Shown: positions 42,245 to 51,832 of the stretch, one piece after another
Layout of the letters: each line of letters starts with the position of its first letter
Position numbering within the stretch: position 1 is the first letter of the stretch
From: Bacteroidaceae bacterium
GTDB taxonomy: Bacteria; Bacteroidota; Bacteroidia; Bacteroidales; Bacteroidaceae
Direction of reading: 5' to 3'
Assembly: GCA_016284045.1 (NCBI GenBank)
Contig: JAEEOB010000171.1
Span: forward strand, 1 to 54,884
Length of the DNA: 54,884 nt
The notes under the pieces: generated by a model
Seen by the model: only the letters and a program-made list of their open reading frames with translations
Told to the model about the DNA's origin: nothing
The model's database searches: none
Made by a program: the position numbers and the translations under genes

Positions 42245-45200
42245 TTAGAATGTGATATTAATACCTCCCACAAAAGTGCGGCTCTTAGGATATGCCGCAT
42301 AGTCGATGCCAGGGCACATAGGGTTTCTTCTGCTCCACACATCCACTTCCGGGTCGTATCCGTCGTATCCAGAAATGCAGAAGAGGTTGTAAGCTGTGAA
42401 ATAAAGTCTGACTGATGACAGCCATGCTCTCTTCACCCAGGTCTTTGGCAATGTATAGCCTACTGTCAGCGTCTGCATTCTGAGGAACGAAGCGTTTTCG
42501 ATAGCGTAGTCGTTGATGTACATACGGTTCATTGTAGCCGGATTCCACATGACAGCACCTGTGTTGAGTTCGTTCAGCCTGGCGATGAGTCCTTCAGCTC
42601 CACCATAATAGTTAATGATGGTGTTAGTTGGGCTTGAGAGGTTGTACCCTGTCTTTGGGTCAACCCCAGTGTATCTGTTACCAAGCGCGAAGTCGTTGAC
42701 CAGATTGTAGTTCTTCGATGACCCCGCATAGAAAGAGTTAGCCAACTTCGTTCCGTTTAGCACCTTGTTTCCGATGGAATAAGAGAAGAACATATTGAAG
42801 TCGAAATTTCCGATGGAACCATCGATTCCGAAACCACCGGTGACAGGTGCTATGGCGTTGCCCAGTTTCTGTTTGACAGGCTCGCCGTTCTCGTCCACCT
42901 GATATTTGAGTGCGCCCGGTCTGAGAGCTGAGAAGTTTCCGCTGTTATCCACGATTCCCTCTCTGAGCACCCATGTCGTTCCATTGAGCACCAACTCACC
43001 GTTCGGATTAGTCTGAGGGTCGTATGCCGTGAAGAATCCGTTGGTCTTGTATCCCCAGATTTCTCCAAGTTTACCACCCTTCGCCACATTGAAGTCCTCA
43101 TACGCTGCGAATGTGCTTCCAGCGAAGTTGCTGCTCTGCCACGGGTTGTCCATGTTGAGCTTGTCGATTTTGTTAGTGTTCCATGATATGTTGAAGTTAG
43201 CGTTGAGCTTGAAGTTTTTCTTGTCAACAATATACGTGTTGACATTCAGCTCAATACCCTTGTTCGACGTCTGTCCGAAGTTTCTGAACTGATAGGAATA
43301 TCCTGACTGTGAGGGGATTTCCACCTGCATGAGCAAATCTTTGGTTGTGTTCCAGTACAATTCAAGGCTACCGTTGATTCTGCTTTTGAAGAAGCCGAAG
43401 TCTATACCGAAGTTACGTGTTACTGTGGTTTCCCATTTCAGGTCGGGATTAGGCAAGTACACCCCATGCTCTATCATGGTAGTGTTCTGTTCATCGAATC
43501 CTGGGTGTTTTCCTGCGTTTTCTGCCATCGAGTAGGTAGTGGCAAGCAGTCCGGCTGGTATCCGGTTGTTACCGGCCGTACCCCAGCTGAGACGCAATTT
43601 GAGGTTGTCGAGCCATGTCACATCCTTCAGGTAGTCCTCGTCGGACAGACGCCATGCCAGAGCGGCAGCCGGGAAGTAGCCCCACCTGTGGTCGTCGCCA
43701 AACTTTGATGAACCGTCGGCACGTAATGTTAGAGTAGCAAGATATTTGCCCATGAGGGTGTAGTTCACACGTCCGAAGAATGAGAACATATTCTCTTTTG
43801 CCTTGATGTCGGTCTCATTTGGAAGTGCAGTCCCTGCAGCTGCATTTGCCAATATTTCAGAAATGGTCATTGTTGCAGGGAAAGCGACAGACACATTTGT
43901 TCTGTCGGTCTGCTTCTGACTGCTCCACTCCTGTCCGAACAGCACATTGATATGGTCTCTTCCGTCGAACAACTTCTTGTTGTCGTAGGTGACGGTGTTG
44001 GCGTTTCTCCATCGTTTCACGTCTCTTGTTGAGAATCGGAGTTGTGGCTGTCCGTTGAATCCGTATCTTGAATTCTGAACTGCATCTGCCGCCCATGCGT
44101 TGTCAGCCTTCTCGTTTCTCCATCCGTATCCAAATTCGGTTCGGAAAGTGATGTTCTTCCATGGTTTCCAATTGAGAGCTGCATTATAGTCCTGACGTAG
44201 CCTTTCCTGCTTCTTGTATGTGGCGTCGAGCCTTTGGAAAGGTGTGCGCTGCGTACTTGTAGCGTTCTCCGAGTCCTCATCGTCTGCAGCAAGAGGCTCA
44301 ATAGGGCGGTATCGGATGGCATTAGCCACCAGTCCGTTAGCTGCGTTTGACTCGTTGGTGTCAGCACCTCCGCTCAGTCCGTTGATTGTTGTGAATGCAA
44401 GATTTGCCTTAAATTCAAATGAAAGCCATTTGTTGAGATCGGCATTGAGTTTGGCATTGATGTTGTCCTTGCTGTAGCCAGAACCTTTCATGATGCTGTT
44501 CTCCTCGTTGTGAGCATATCCAACATTGAACTTGAGGTCCTTATTTCCCCCGCTGACATTTGCGTTGTATTGTCGCTGCACGCCAGTTCTTCCGAAAATC
44601 TGGTCCTGCCAGTTGTTTCCTTTCACAGACTTCCAGATTTCAAGGTCGTCGTAGTTGCCATACACATCGTTTCCGAGCTCATACTGATAGTAAGCATAGT
44701 TGTAGGGGTCGAGCACCTTCACTTCCTTCGTCACTTTCTTCCATCCGATTGAAGCGTTGAAATTCACCTGAACATTTCCCTCCTTACCGCTCTTGGTTGT
44801 GATGATAATCACACCATTAGCACCTCTGGCACCATAGATGGCAGTAGATGATGCGTCTTTGAGCACGTCGATAGTCTCAATTTCAGATGATGCGATGTCG
44901 CTGATGCTCTCCACGGGGAATCCATCAACGATGTAAAGAGGCGAGTTGTCCTGAGAGAGAGATCCTCCACCACGTACTCTGATTTTGACATCAGCGTCTG
45001 GCGATCCTTCTGTTGTTGTAATGTTCACACCAGCCAGCTTACCCGTAAGCGCCTCCGCCACGTTGGAAACCGGGATGTCGGCGAGTTTGTCGGCACTGAT
45101 TGATGCCACCGCTCCTGTAAGGTCTTTTTTCCTCACTGTTCCATAACCGATAACCACAACGTCTTCCAGCATTTTCGAGTCCTCTTCGAGCACCACATTG

Positions 45201-45481
45201 ATGCTGGTTCGTCCGCTCGCCAGAATCTCCTGGGTTTTCATGCCCAGATAGGATATGACAATAGGATTATTGCCATTTGTCAGCTTAATTGTGGCATCAC
45301 CATCGAGATTAGTCATAGCGCCGTTAGAAGGGTTTCCTTTTTCCTGCACTGTAGCACCGATGATTTCTTCACCACTGGCATCTTTCACGTTGACCTTGAC
45401 GGTCTGTGCGCTCAAGCTGGTTGTCACCAAAAGGAGAGCCAGCAAGAGTGCCGTTCGAATACAGTTAGTTTTCAATGACAT
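42245..45481 (-). CDS. SusC/RagA family TonB-dependent transporter
   Basis: 1078 residues. Signal peptide (1-25, ending SLSAQ), carboxypeptidase-D-like regulatory domain (about 27-100: VKVNVKDASGEEIIGATV), the TonB box/plug start EDVVVIGYGTVRKKDLTGAVASI (about 105), the SusC signature VRVRGGGSL-like block KIRVRGGGSLSQDNSPLYIV (about 165-185) and IYGARGANGVIIITTKSGK, then the 22-strand barrel ending in GINITF with the terminal Phe. There is no STN domain, so this SusC does not look like the anti-sigma signalling type. It imports oligosaccharides, here probably pectic, with SusD. It has a -7 element 160 nt upstream. Confidence 0.95.
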   Translation of the reverse strand: MSLKTNCIRTALLLALLLVTTSLSAQTVKVNVKDASGEEIIGATVQEKGNPSNGAMTNLDGDATIKLTNGNNPIVISYLGMKTQEILASGRTSINVVLEEDSKMLEDVVVIGYGTVRKKDLTGAVASISADKLADIPVSNVAEALTGKLAGVNITTTEGSPDADVKIRVRGGGSLSQDNSPLYIVDGFPVESISDIASSEIETIDVLKDASSTAIYGARGANGVIIITTKSGKEGNVQVNFNASIGWKKVTKEVKVLDPYNYAYYQYELGNDVYGNYDDLEIWKSVKGNNWQDQIFGRTGVQRQYNANVSGGNKDLKFNVGYAHNEENSIMKGSGYSKDNINAKLNADLNKWLSFEFKANLAFTTINGLSGGADTNESNAANGLVANAIRYRPIEPLAADDEDSENATSTQRTPFQRLDATYKKQERLRQDYNAALNWKPWKNITFRTEFGYGWRNEKADNAWAADAVQNSRYGFNGQPQLRFSTRDVKRWRNANTVTYDNKKLFDGRDHINVLFGQEWSSQKQTDRTNVSVAFPATMTISEILANAAAGTALPNETDIKAKENMFSFFGRVNYTLMGKYLATLTLRADGSSKFGDDHRWGYFPAAALAWRLSDEDYLKDVTWLDNLKLRLSWGTAGNNRIPAGLLATTYSMAENAGKHPGFDEQNTTMIEHGVYLPNPDLKWETTVTRNFGIDFGFFKSRINGSLELYWNTTKDLLMQVEIPSQSGYSYQFRNFGQTSNKGIELNVNTYIVDKKNFKLNANFNISWNTNKIDKLNMDNPWQSSNFAGSTFAAYEDFNVAKGGKLGEIWGYKTNGFFTAYDPQTNPNGELVLNGTTWVLREGIVDNSGNFSALRPGALKYQVDENGEPVKQKLGNAIAPVTGGFGIDGSIGNFDFNMFFSYSIGNKVLNGTKLANSFYAGSSKNYNLVNDFALGNRYTGVDPKTGYNLSSPTNTIINYYGGAEGLIARLNELNTGAVMWNPATMNRMYINDYAIENASFLRMQTLTVGYTLPKTWVKRAWLSSVRLYFTAYNLFCISGYDGYDPEVDVWSRRNPMCPGIDYAAYPKSRTFVGGINITF

Positions 45482-45641
45482 AAATAAAAAGATTATAATT
45501 AGTAATTACGTAATCGTTCAATTCAAACAAGGAGGAGGATTGTTATTAATAAGACGAGAAGACGAAAAGATGAGAAGTTTGCCTTACTGATTTTAATCAT
45601 GTCAGCATTCTTTCGTCTTTACGCAAAAACAAAATCCTTCC

Positions 45642-45649
45642 CAAATATA
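45642..45649 (-). promoter_or_regulatory. -7 element (TATATTTG) of susC
   Basis: Minus-strand TATATTTG, 161 nt before the susC start. The leader between them contains octamer words (AGACGAGA, AGACGAAA, AGATGAGA at 45562-45585). No exact -33. Confidence 0.55.
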
Positions 45650-45814
45650 AAACGTTAGTGAGGTAGTTAGTTGCTGAAACATTAAATTTTCTACAAAGAT
45701 ATTAAAAAAAACTTAAACACAAGTATTAAAAGAGTTTTTTTAATTAATTATGTAAAAAATCAGCGATTTTCAAAAAAAAGATATGTTTTTTTTTCTCAAA
45801 TAACAAATTATTTA

Positions 45815-45822
45815 TATCTTTG
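45815..45822 (+). promoter_or_regulatory. -7 element (TATCTTTG) of the GH128-like gene
   Basis: TATCTTTG, 250 nt upstream of the ATG at 46073; the leader would include the 16-heptamer array. No exact -33 TTTG. Confidence 0.55.
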
Positions 45823-45843
45823 TGCTTTTGAGAAAACGAATTC

Positions 45844-45955
45844 ATTTAAGATTTACAATTTAAGATTTACAATTTAAGATTTACAATTTAAGATTTACAA
45901 TTTAAGATTTACAATTTAAGATTTACATTTTAAGATTTAAGATTTACGATTTATT
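45844..45955. repeat. Heptamer array, 16 units (ATTTAAG/ATTTACA)
   Basis: 112 nt in perfect 7-nt register: ATTTAAG and ATTTACA alternate six times, then TTTTAAG, ATTTAAG, ATTTACG and the terminal ATTTATT. It lies in the 591-bp divergent region between susC and the GH128-like gene, which otherwise holds the two promoters and AT-rich sequence but no gene that I can see. Confidence 0.95.
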
Positions 45956-46072
45956 TAGCAATTTGGACATTTAATTATTTTAAGACGAGAAGGACAGAAA
46001 CTACAAAACAGTATTTCCATAAAACCGAATAACCAAATAACCGCAACAATTCTAACTAAACAAGCTATAAAA

Positions 46073-48964
46073 ATGAAAACATTTACAAAAGGAATCTTTT
46101 TTTTGATGTTATTGGCGTGTATGGCATTATCTCTGCCGTTGAATGCCGCCAATAGCGTTCAGACCGTGGAACAGGTGAGCAGCTCAGTCGATATCACTGA
46201 TGATGTTGACTATGTGATAACCAGTGCTACCCCCTTCGCTACAGCGGGGAGTGTGAATATCGTGAACAAGGAACATGCCGTTGTCCGTCTGAGTGCTGTG
46301 AAGCCAAGCAGTGTAATAAGCAACTGGCTCAACCACGTTTATATCGACGGTGAGGCAGCCCAGAACAATGTAAACTGCCAAGTGAAGATGTACAACAACG
46401 GCGCCATCATTTTCCCTTACGACCGTAATTTCCGTCCGCTGACCTGCTACACAGAGCAGAATTTCAGCGGTGAGAGCTGTGACAACTACACAGAGGGCAA
46501 CAGCGGCGGTTTCATGAAAACGCTGACCGGCGCCTTGCTGAACAACCAGATTCGCTCTTTCAAGCTGAAGCGCGGCTATATGGTGACGTTCGCCATCGGC
46601 ACCGCAGGCTGGGGCTACAGCCGTTGTTTCATAGCCGACAACGAAGATCTGGAAATATCGACCCTTCCGGCTGTGCTCGACCAGCGCATCTCTTCTTACC
46701 GCCTGTTCAAATGGCAGAACTTCGGCAAAGCAGGCCTAGCGAACGACACGCGCTACGATCCCTGTAACAAGCTGAACGTGACCGGCTGTTATTCATTCGG
46801 CAACGGTGAGAACCGCTATCCCGACACCGAATGTATTCCCCACCACATCTATGAGGACTGGCCAAGTGCCTCATCATGCGGCAGTGCCACGTATTCCTGC
46901 CACATGAAGACAAACAACGAGCCGGGCAATTCCGCCGACGACCATCCTCAGGATGTGGCGACCGTGCTTGCCAACTGGGAGAACCTGATGCGCACAGGCA
47001 TGCGTCTGTGCTCCGAGTCGTCGCACGACGGTTCGATGGGACACCTGAAAGAATTCATTGACTCCATCGACGCACGCGGCTGGCGCTGCGATATCCTCGA
47101 CCTCCACTGCTACTGGTCGGGCGGATTCGACAGCGGGAACATGAACTGGTATAGCAGCAACTACGGCAAGGGCCGTCCCATCTGGATATCCGAGTGGATA
47201 TGGGGCGCCTCATGGAACCGCAACGGCTGTTTCTCCGACGGCCGCACAGAGCAGGAAATCATCAACAACACCAAGAGCATCCTGAATTCCCTGAACGGTA
47301 ATCCCCGCGTTGAACGCTATTTCTACTGGAACAGCGAGAGCAAGGGCCATATTTATGAAGGCGGCAAACTGACGACGTTAGGCCAGGAATATTCGAAGAT
47401 GGACACAGGCCTGGGCTACACCAAAGACAACGAGTTTATTCCGCGGAATCCCCCATGTCAGGATCTTGGTCAGCTGCAAGTGAAATACACAGCATCGAAA
47501 GGAACAGTAAGACTTAGTTGGGAAGATCCTAACGGTGATCTGATGAGCACAATAAACATACAGCGTCAGTCACCAGGTCAAGTGTTGTTCAAAACCCTGA
47601 AAAGCGTAACACCGAAAGACAAGTCGAGCCGTATGGGTGCCGAATATGTATTCACCGACACGGTGACAGAGCCAGGCAGTTACAAATACAAAATCAGCGC
47701 CAAATGGGGATTGAAACAAGATGAATACCGCTATACCAACGAAGTACTGGTGGATGTGGCACCCGCACAGGGAACGTCGTCGTTCCAGCATGGCCGTCTG
47801 AACATCAACACTCCAGATGAGACCACCACGCTCTTCAGCGAAGAATTCCCTGAGTCACCCAAGCTGTTCGTCGGCACAATGACAGACAAGAACAGTCTGT
47901 TCTACGCCAGCAACTACCTGAAATCAGCCACCATGAGCCAGTTTACTTACAAGCCACAGCAATGGAAGAACAGCAAAGGCAGTCTGAGCAAGACAGAGGA
48001 GTTGCCTTTCATGGCACTTCTTGCTGGCAATTACACCTTCAAAGGCCATAACGGCCAGGATTTGCAATGCGAGGTAGGCGAGGTGAAGTCGGGCAAAAGC
48101 GCTGGCGGTACCTCCAGCGAGGTGACCGAAGTGACATTCAACGAACCCTTCCCTGAGGGTGTCATCCCTGTCGTGCTCACAGAAATCCGCACTCCGATTT
48201 ACACCACCACCGGCTTCGGTGTGAAGGTGTTCGACGTGACCAACACCGGCTTCAAGTTCATCGTCTATACCGAGGAGTCAACAGGTGTGAAGCCCACAGC
48301 CAAGAATGTGGAGTATTTCGCCATCACTCCTGGTGTTGGCGCTATCGACCTTGACAACGAGATTTACATTGCCGCCGGTCATGGCAGCGACTCGAAGATT
48401 TACGGTTCATCCGACCGTCTCAACAAATTCTATTTCGACAGCTACGACGCAGAGAACGACAGCGTTATCCACGAGCAGCTATATCTGTTGAAACCAACCA
48501 TCCTCACCTCACTTCAGACCAACAATTTCCCTGCCCTCTGCATGCTCCGCCGTTACGACGCAACCGAGAAAGACGACAACAGGGTCAGCTGGACAACAGG
48601 CACGAACGTATATCGTGTCCTCGACCGCAACCTGACCGTTGACGGGAAAACCATCAATTCTTCCACCACCCTGGAGGAATACCGCGATGAGCTTGGCTGG
48701 GTTTGCATCAGCGGCCAGATTCTCTTCGGAGAGAACCGAGACCCCATCAACATCGAGGTTGAAGAAACGCTGCAGGGTGATGTGAACGGAGACGGAAAAG
48801 TGGACATCTCTGATGTTGTGGCTGTAATCAATACGATGGCTGGTGACGAGACCTTCAAGGATACTGCCGACGTGAACGGTGACGAAGTTACCGACATTTC
48901 TGATGTTGTGATGATTATCAATATCATGGCAGGAGTCGGAAATTCGGAGGAAGCTGAAGAATGA
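46073..48964 (+). CDS. Secreted GH128-like glycoside hydrolase with dockerin-like C-terminus
   Basis: 963 residues; signal peptide (1-25, ending NAA). The region about 210-430 looks like an Asl1/GH128-type TIM barrel: acid/base Glu283 in MKTNNEPGN and nucleophile Glu374 in PIWISEWIWG, with ILDLHCYWSGG between. GH128 enzymes cut beta-1,3-glucan, but the substrate here is open. An Ig/fibronectin-like domain (about 465-565) and a long beta-rich region (about 570-895) follow; the last 64 residues are a dockerin-like pair (DVNGDGKVDISDVVAVINTM and DVNGDEVTDISDVVMIINIM). It diverges from susC and shares the C-terminal module with two enzymes of the pectin cluster. Confidence 0.8.
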   Translation: MKTFTKGIFFLMLLACMALSLPLNAANSVQTVEQVSSSVDITDDVDYVITSATPFATAGSVNIVNKEHAVVRLSAVKPSSVISNWLNHVYIDGEAAQNNVNCQVKMYNNGAIIFPYDRNFRPLTCYTEQNFSGESCDNYTEGNSGGFMKTLTGALLNNQIRSFKLKRGYMVTFAIGTAGWGYSRCFIADNEDLEISTLPAVLDQRISSYRLFKWQNFGKAGLANDTRYDPCNKLNVTGCYSFGNGENRYPDTECIPHHIYEDWPSASSCGSATYSCHMKTNNEPGNSADDHPQDVATVLANWENLMRTGMRLCSESSHDGSMGHLKEFIDSIDARGWRCDILDLHCYWSGGFDSGNMNWYSSNYGKGRPIWISEWIWGASWNRNGCFSDGRTEQEIINNTKSILNSLNGNPRVERYFYWNSESKGHIYEGGKLTTLGQEYSKMDTGLGYTKDNEFIPRNPPCQDLGQLQVKYTASKGTVRLSWEDPNGDLMSTINIQRQSPGQVLFKTLKSVTPKDKSSRMGAEYVFTDTVTEPGSYKYKISAKWGLKQDEYRYTNEVLVDVAPAQGTSSFQHGRLNINTPDETTTLFSEEFPESPKLFVGTMTDKNSLFYASNYLKSATMSQFTYKPQQWKNSKGSLSKTEELPFMALLAGNYTFKGHNGQDLQCEVGEVKSGKSAGGTSSEVTEVTFNEPFPEGVIPVVLTEIRTPIYTTTGFGVKVFDVTNTGFKFIVYTEESTGVKPTAKNVEYFAITPGVGAIDLDNEIYIAAGHGSDSKIYGSSDRLNKFYFDSYDAENDSVIHEQLYLLKPTILTSLQTNNFPALCMLRRYDATEKDDNRVSWTTGTNVYRVLDRNLTVDGKTINSSTTLEEYRDELGWVCISGQILFGENRDPINIEVEETLQGDVNGDGKVDISDVVAVINTMAGDETFKDTADVNGDEVTDISDVVMIINIMAGVGNSEEAEE

Positions 48965-48974
48965 AGGATTTATT

Positions 48975-49073
48975 AAGTGAATAGTGAATAGTGAAACCTT
49001 GGAGCAGCGAGCGCAAAACCGAACTTGTTCGAGATTTGCCGAGTCGTGACAAGGTTCTACGAAGTGAATAGTG
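48975..49073. repeat. Dispersed element family C, copy 2, inside a GTGAATA heptamer array
   Basis: Aligns without gaps to copy 1: AACCTTG...CAAGGTT outer arms (48995-49054), GCAAA/TTTGC and CGAAC/GTTCG inner arms. It is flanked on both sides by GTGAATA heptamers, where copy 1 is flanked by GTGAAAA. It lies between the GH128-like and HD-hydrolase genes. Confidence 0.85.
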
Positions 49074-49120
49074 TAGTTACTATGGATGATGAATCATAGG
49101 TAATTAAAACGAAAATATCA

Positions 49121-49732
49121 ATGACACAGAAGGAATTTCTCGCATTGTATGAAGCACGTCATAGCCAGGTTCTCGCAATTGAGAATGCCGCAGGCGCGCT
49201 TCATGCAAGCGTGAATCAGACATACGACAAGAATCTGCCATACGAGTTTCATCTTCGTATGGCAGCCTCTTTCCTGACGAAATACGGCCATCTGGAACTG
49301 ACCGACTCCTCAGAGTTCGACACCCTTTATGCCGCCGTCTATTTCCACGACAGCATAGAGGATGCGCGGCTGACCTACAACGACCTGAAGAAGTTGTTTG
49401 CCAAGCTGAACGAAGAAGCCGGCTGCGACATTCATGTAGTTGACGCGACGGAGATGGTATATGCCCTGACCAATGACAAAGGCCGGAATCGTGCAGAGCG
49501 TGCTGGCGAGGCATATTATGCCGGCATCCGCAACACCCCCCACGCCCCCTTCCTGAAGATGTGTGACCGTTTGGCGAATATCAAGTTTTCCACCCTGCTC
49601 TATCCAGTTGACAGGATGGTCAGCATTTATGAAAAAGAGTTACCTCATTTCCTTGAAGCCATCACGAAAGGGGCGAAAACTGGCGTTCCAGAAGCGATGA
49701 CTGAGGAGCTGAAAGGTATGTTTGGGGGATAA
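49121..49732 (+). CDS. Single-domain RelA/SpoT-type HD hydrolase (putative small alarmone hydrolase)
   Basis: 203 residues, one HD domain only. The metal set of RSH hydrolases is in order: His44 (YEFHLRMAA), His76-Asp77 in YFHDSIEDAR with the RSH-specific HDxxED, and Asp149 in KMCDRLANIKFS, matching the KxxDRxxNI block. No synthetase, TGS or ACT domain follows. Such proteins (MESH1/SAH type) remove the 3'-pyrophosphate from (p)ppGpp or dephosphorylate related nucleotides such as NADPH; which one applies here is unknown. It has no obvious operon partner. Confidence 0.85.
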   Translation: MTQKEFLALYEARHSQVLAIENAAGALHASVNQTYDKNLPYEFHLRMAASFLTKYGHLELTDSSEFDTLYAAVYFHDSIEDARLTYNDLKKLFAKLNEEAGCDIHVVDATEMVYALTNDKGRNRAERAGEAYYAGIRNTPHAPFLKMCDRLANIKFSTLLYPVDRMVSIYEKELPHFLEAITKGAKTGVPEAMTEELKGMFGG

Positions 49733-49776
49733 GAAAACGAGAAAACGAGAAAACGGGAAAGCAAGAAGAGAGAAAA

Positions 49777-49822
49777 AACGCCGGTAGAAAATGGATGTTC
49801 ATTTTTTGCCGGCGTTCTTTTT
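49777..49822. terminator. Terminator between HD hydrolase and PIF1-like helicase
   Basis: AACGCCGG/CCGGCGTT stem (49777-49784, 49809-49816) extended by AAAATG/CATTTT, then CTTTTT on the plus strand. It overlaps the end of the convergent helicase gene. Before it, three AAACGAGA-like octamers fill the spacer (49742-49760). Confidence 0.8.
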
Positions 49823-51826
49823 GAGCTGTTCTGCGATGGCGTAATGGATAGCAGCATTGACATCGTCCCCCGCAGCTGTAAGCACATCACCATAAAGTTC
49901 ATGAGAAGTGATGCTGTCAGGCTTTAATGAAGTACAGCGTTCCAGGTCGTTCATGGCTTCATCGAGTTTGTCCATGGCAAAGAGAACTTTTGCATGCCAA
50001 AAGAGAATTTTCACTTTATGAGGCTGTAGTTTCAAAGCCTTGTTGATGGCATTAAGGGCTTTTCTGAGCTGCCTCTGTGAAAGCAAGACCCTCGCCTTCC
50101 CGACCATTGCATCCGTGCACGAAGGGCTGATGTGTACAGCTTTTTCGTAATTAGCCAATGCCGCCTGATCGCTTTCCAATTTCACACATTCATCTCCCAT
50201 CTGAACATATTCCTTAGCCAATTCAGCCATGATTTTGTCTTTCTTTTTTATCTCCGACTTCAAATCAGCGATTTTATCCCTGAGCATATCCGCTTCCCTG
50301 TCTTTTGCATTGATGATGCCGAGTTTTCGTCGGATAAACCGCCTTGGCAGCGGTTTTTCGATGTCGTAACGTGCGTGGATAGCAACGAAGAAATGGTCGA
50401 GGCATGCCTGGAAGTCTCCCCGGTCGAACGCCTCCACCGCCTCTTTATAGCGGATGTCCGCCTCCGCTGTCTTGAGCGCTTTCTGCACCGCCATACTGTC
50501 GTTGAACGTCCGGGCGAAGCTGACGACAAAAGGATTGATGAAGATGTCGGAACGGCGGATGCCCTGCTTGAGCTTGATGCCGTCGAGCGAGCGGCAGCGG
50601 CTGAGCGCCACGTAGGTTTGGCCACCTACGAACGCACCACCCGTGAGATCGATATTCACCTTGTTGAAAGTCAGTCCCTGACTTTTATGTATCGTTATCG
50701 CCCAGGCAAGCTTCACAGGGAACTGCGTGAACGTGCCAAGCAGGTCTTCCTCGATTTTCTTCTCCTCTTCATTGTATTTATACCGTACATTCTCCCATAT
50801 CTCCCTGGTGACATCGAAATGGTCGCCCTCGTCAGTGACAACATAGATGCACTTCCCCTCGATATCCACTCCTTCCACCATGCCTACAGTTCCGTTGACC
50901 CACCGCTTGTCTTTGTCGTTCTTGACAAAAATCACCTGTGCTCCCACTTTCAGCTCGAGGCTCATGGCGGTGGGGAGGGCATTCTCCGGGAAGTCACCGT
51001 TCACCTCGCCAGTAAAGATGAATGTCTCCGACTCGATGTTGTTGAGGTTGCGCTGGTTGATTTCATCCACCACATCACGTCTGGTGGCGAGCGTGATGGT
51101 AAAGCTGTCGTCGGGTTCGCTTCCCGTATTGAGGTTTTGGTCCACCCTCATGTCGAGCAGCTGAAGATCCGCGTTGGTAACCAGGTTTTGCCTGATATGG
51201 TCGAGAATGCCGATAAACGCCCGGTCGGTCTGCCTATAGACAGTGGTCAGTTCTACAGAGACGAGCTGCATCTGGCGGAACACATGGGCCGAGAAGAAAT
51301 AAGGCGATTCATAGAAGCGGCTGATTATGTCGCGCTCGTCGCGTGTGACGACCGGTTCAAGCTGAAACACATCTCCCACGAAAAGCATCTGCTTGCCTCC
51401 GAAAGGAAGGCGCATATTGCCTGAATAGACTCTCAGGATTCGGTCGATGAAGTCGATGACGTCCGCCCTGACCATGGAAATTTCGTCGATGATGACCAGT
51501 TCCAGCTTCTTAATGAGCTTCACATGCTCATTGTTGTATTTGAGGAAACTGCGGAGCTTACGTGTGGTGGAATAATTCGGGTCGTCGGGCGTGAAGGGCT
51601 GAAACGGCAGTTTGAAAAAGCTATGGAGGGTGGCTCCCCCCACGTTGATGGCTGCAATGCCGGTAGGTGCCAACACCACATGCTCTTTCTTTGTCTCCCC
51701 GCATATATATTTCAAGAACGTAGATTTACCCGTCCCCGCCTTTCCCGTGAGGAAAAGTGAGTTGCTTGTGAACTGGATGACATGGAGGGCATCCTTCAGC
51801 TGGGGATTATCTAAGTTGATGGGCAT
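49799..51826 (-). CDS. PIF1-like SF1B helicase with C-terminal TPR repeats
   Basis: 675 residues. N-terminal helicase core: Walker A TGKAGTGKST (27-36), motif II VIIDEISMV (about 111-119), motif III FVGDVFQLEPV, Arg in TTVYRQTDR, and the late motifs AITIHKSQGLTFNKV and TYVALSRCRSLDGIKL. After a linker with a coiled coil (about 510-540), three or four TPR-like repeats follow (about 540-665; ALANYEKAVHISPSCTDAM, ALNAINKALKLQPHKVKIL). PIF1 helicases unwind DNA with 5'-3' polarity, often G-quadruplexes or RNA-DNA hybrids. The TPR tail is typical of Bacteroidota homologues and suggests a protein partner. Confidence 0.92.
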   Translation of the reverse strand: MPINLDNPQLKDALHVIQFTSNSLFLTGKAGTGKSTFLKYICGETKKEHVVLAPTGIAAINVGGATLHSFFKLPFQPFTPDDPNYSTTRKLRSFLKYNNEHVKLIKKLELVIIDEISMVRADVIDFIDRILRVYSGNMRLPFGGKQMLFVGDVFQLEPVVTRDERDIISRFYESPYFFSAHVFRQMQLVSVELTTVYRQTDRAFIGILDHIRQNLVTNADLQLLDMRVDQNLNTGSEPDDSFTITLATRRDVVDEINQRNLNNIESETFIFTGEVNGDFPENALPTAMSLELKVGAQVIFVKNDKDKRWVNGTVGMVEGVDIEGKCIYVVTDEGDHFDVTREIWENVRYKYNEEEKKIEEDLLGTFTQFPVKLAWAITIHKSQGLTFNKVNIDLTGGAFVGGQTYVALSRCRSLDGIKLKQGIRRSDIFINPFVVSFARTFNDSMAVQKALKTAEADIRYKEAVEAFDRGDFQACLDHFFVAIHARYDIEKPLPRRFIRRKLGIINAKDREADMLRDKIADLKSEIKKKDKIMAELAKEYVQMGDECVKLESDQAALANYEKAVHISPSCTDAMVGKARVLLSQRQLRKALNAINKALKLQPHKVKILFWHAKVLFAMDKLDEAMNDLERCTSLKPDSITSHELYGDVLTAAGDDVNAAIHYAIAEQLKKNAGKK

Positions 51827-51832
51827 GAAATC

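Noticed and set aside
45844..45955. CRISPR array
   Set aside because: Units are contiguous 7-mers without spacers, and no cas genes are in the window.
50132..51424. 430-codon plus-strand frame opposite the PIF1-like helicase
   Set aside because: The helicase has all its motifs on the minus strand; the antisense frame has no recognisable domain and no promoter.
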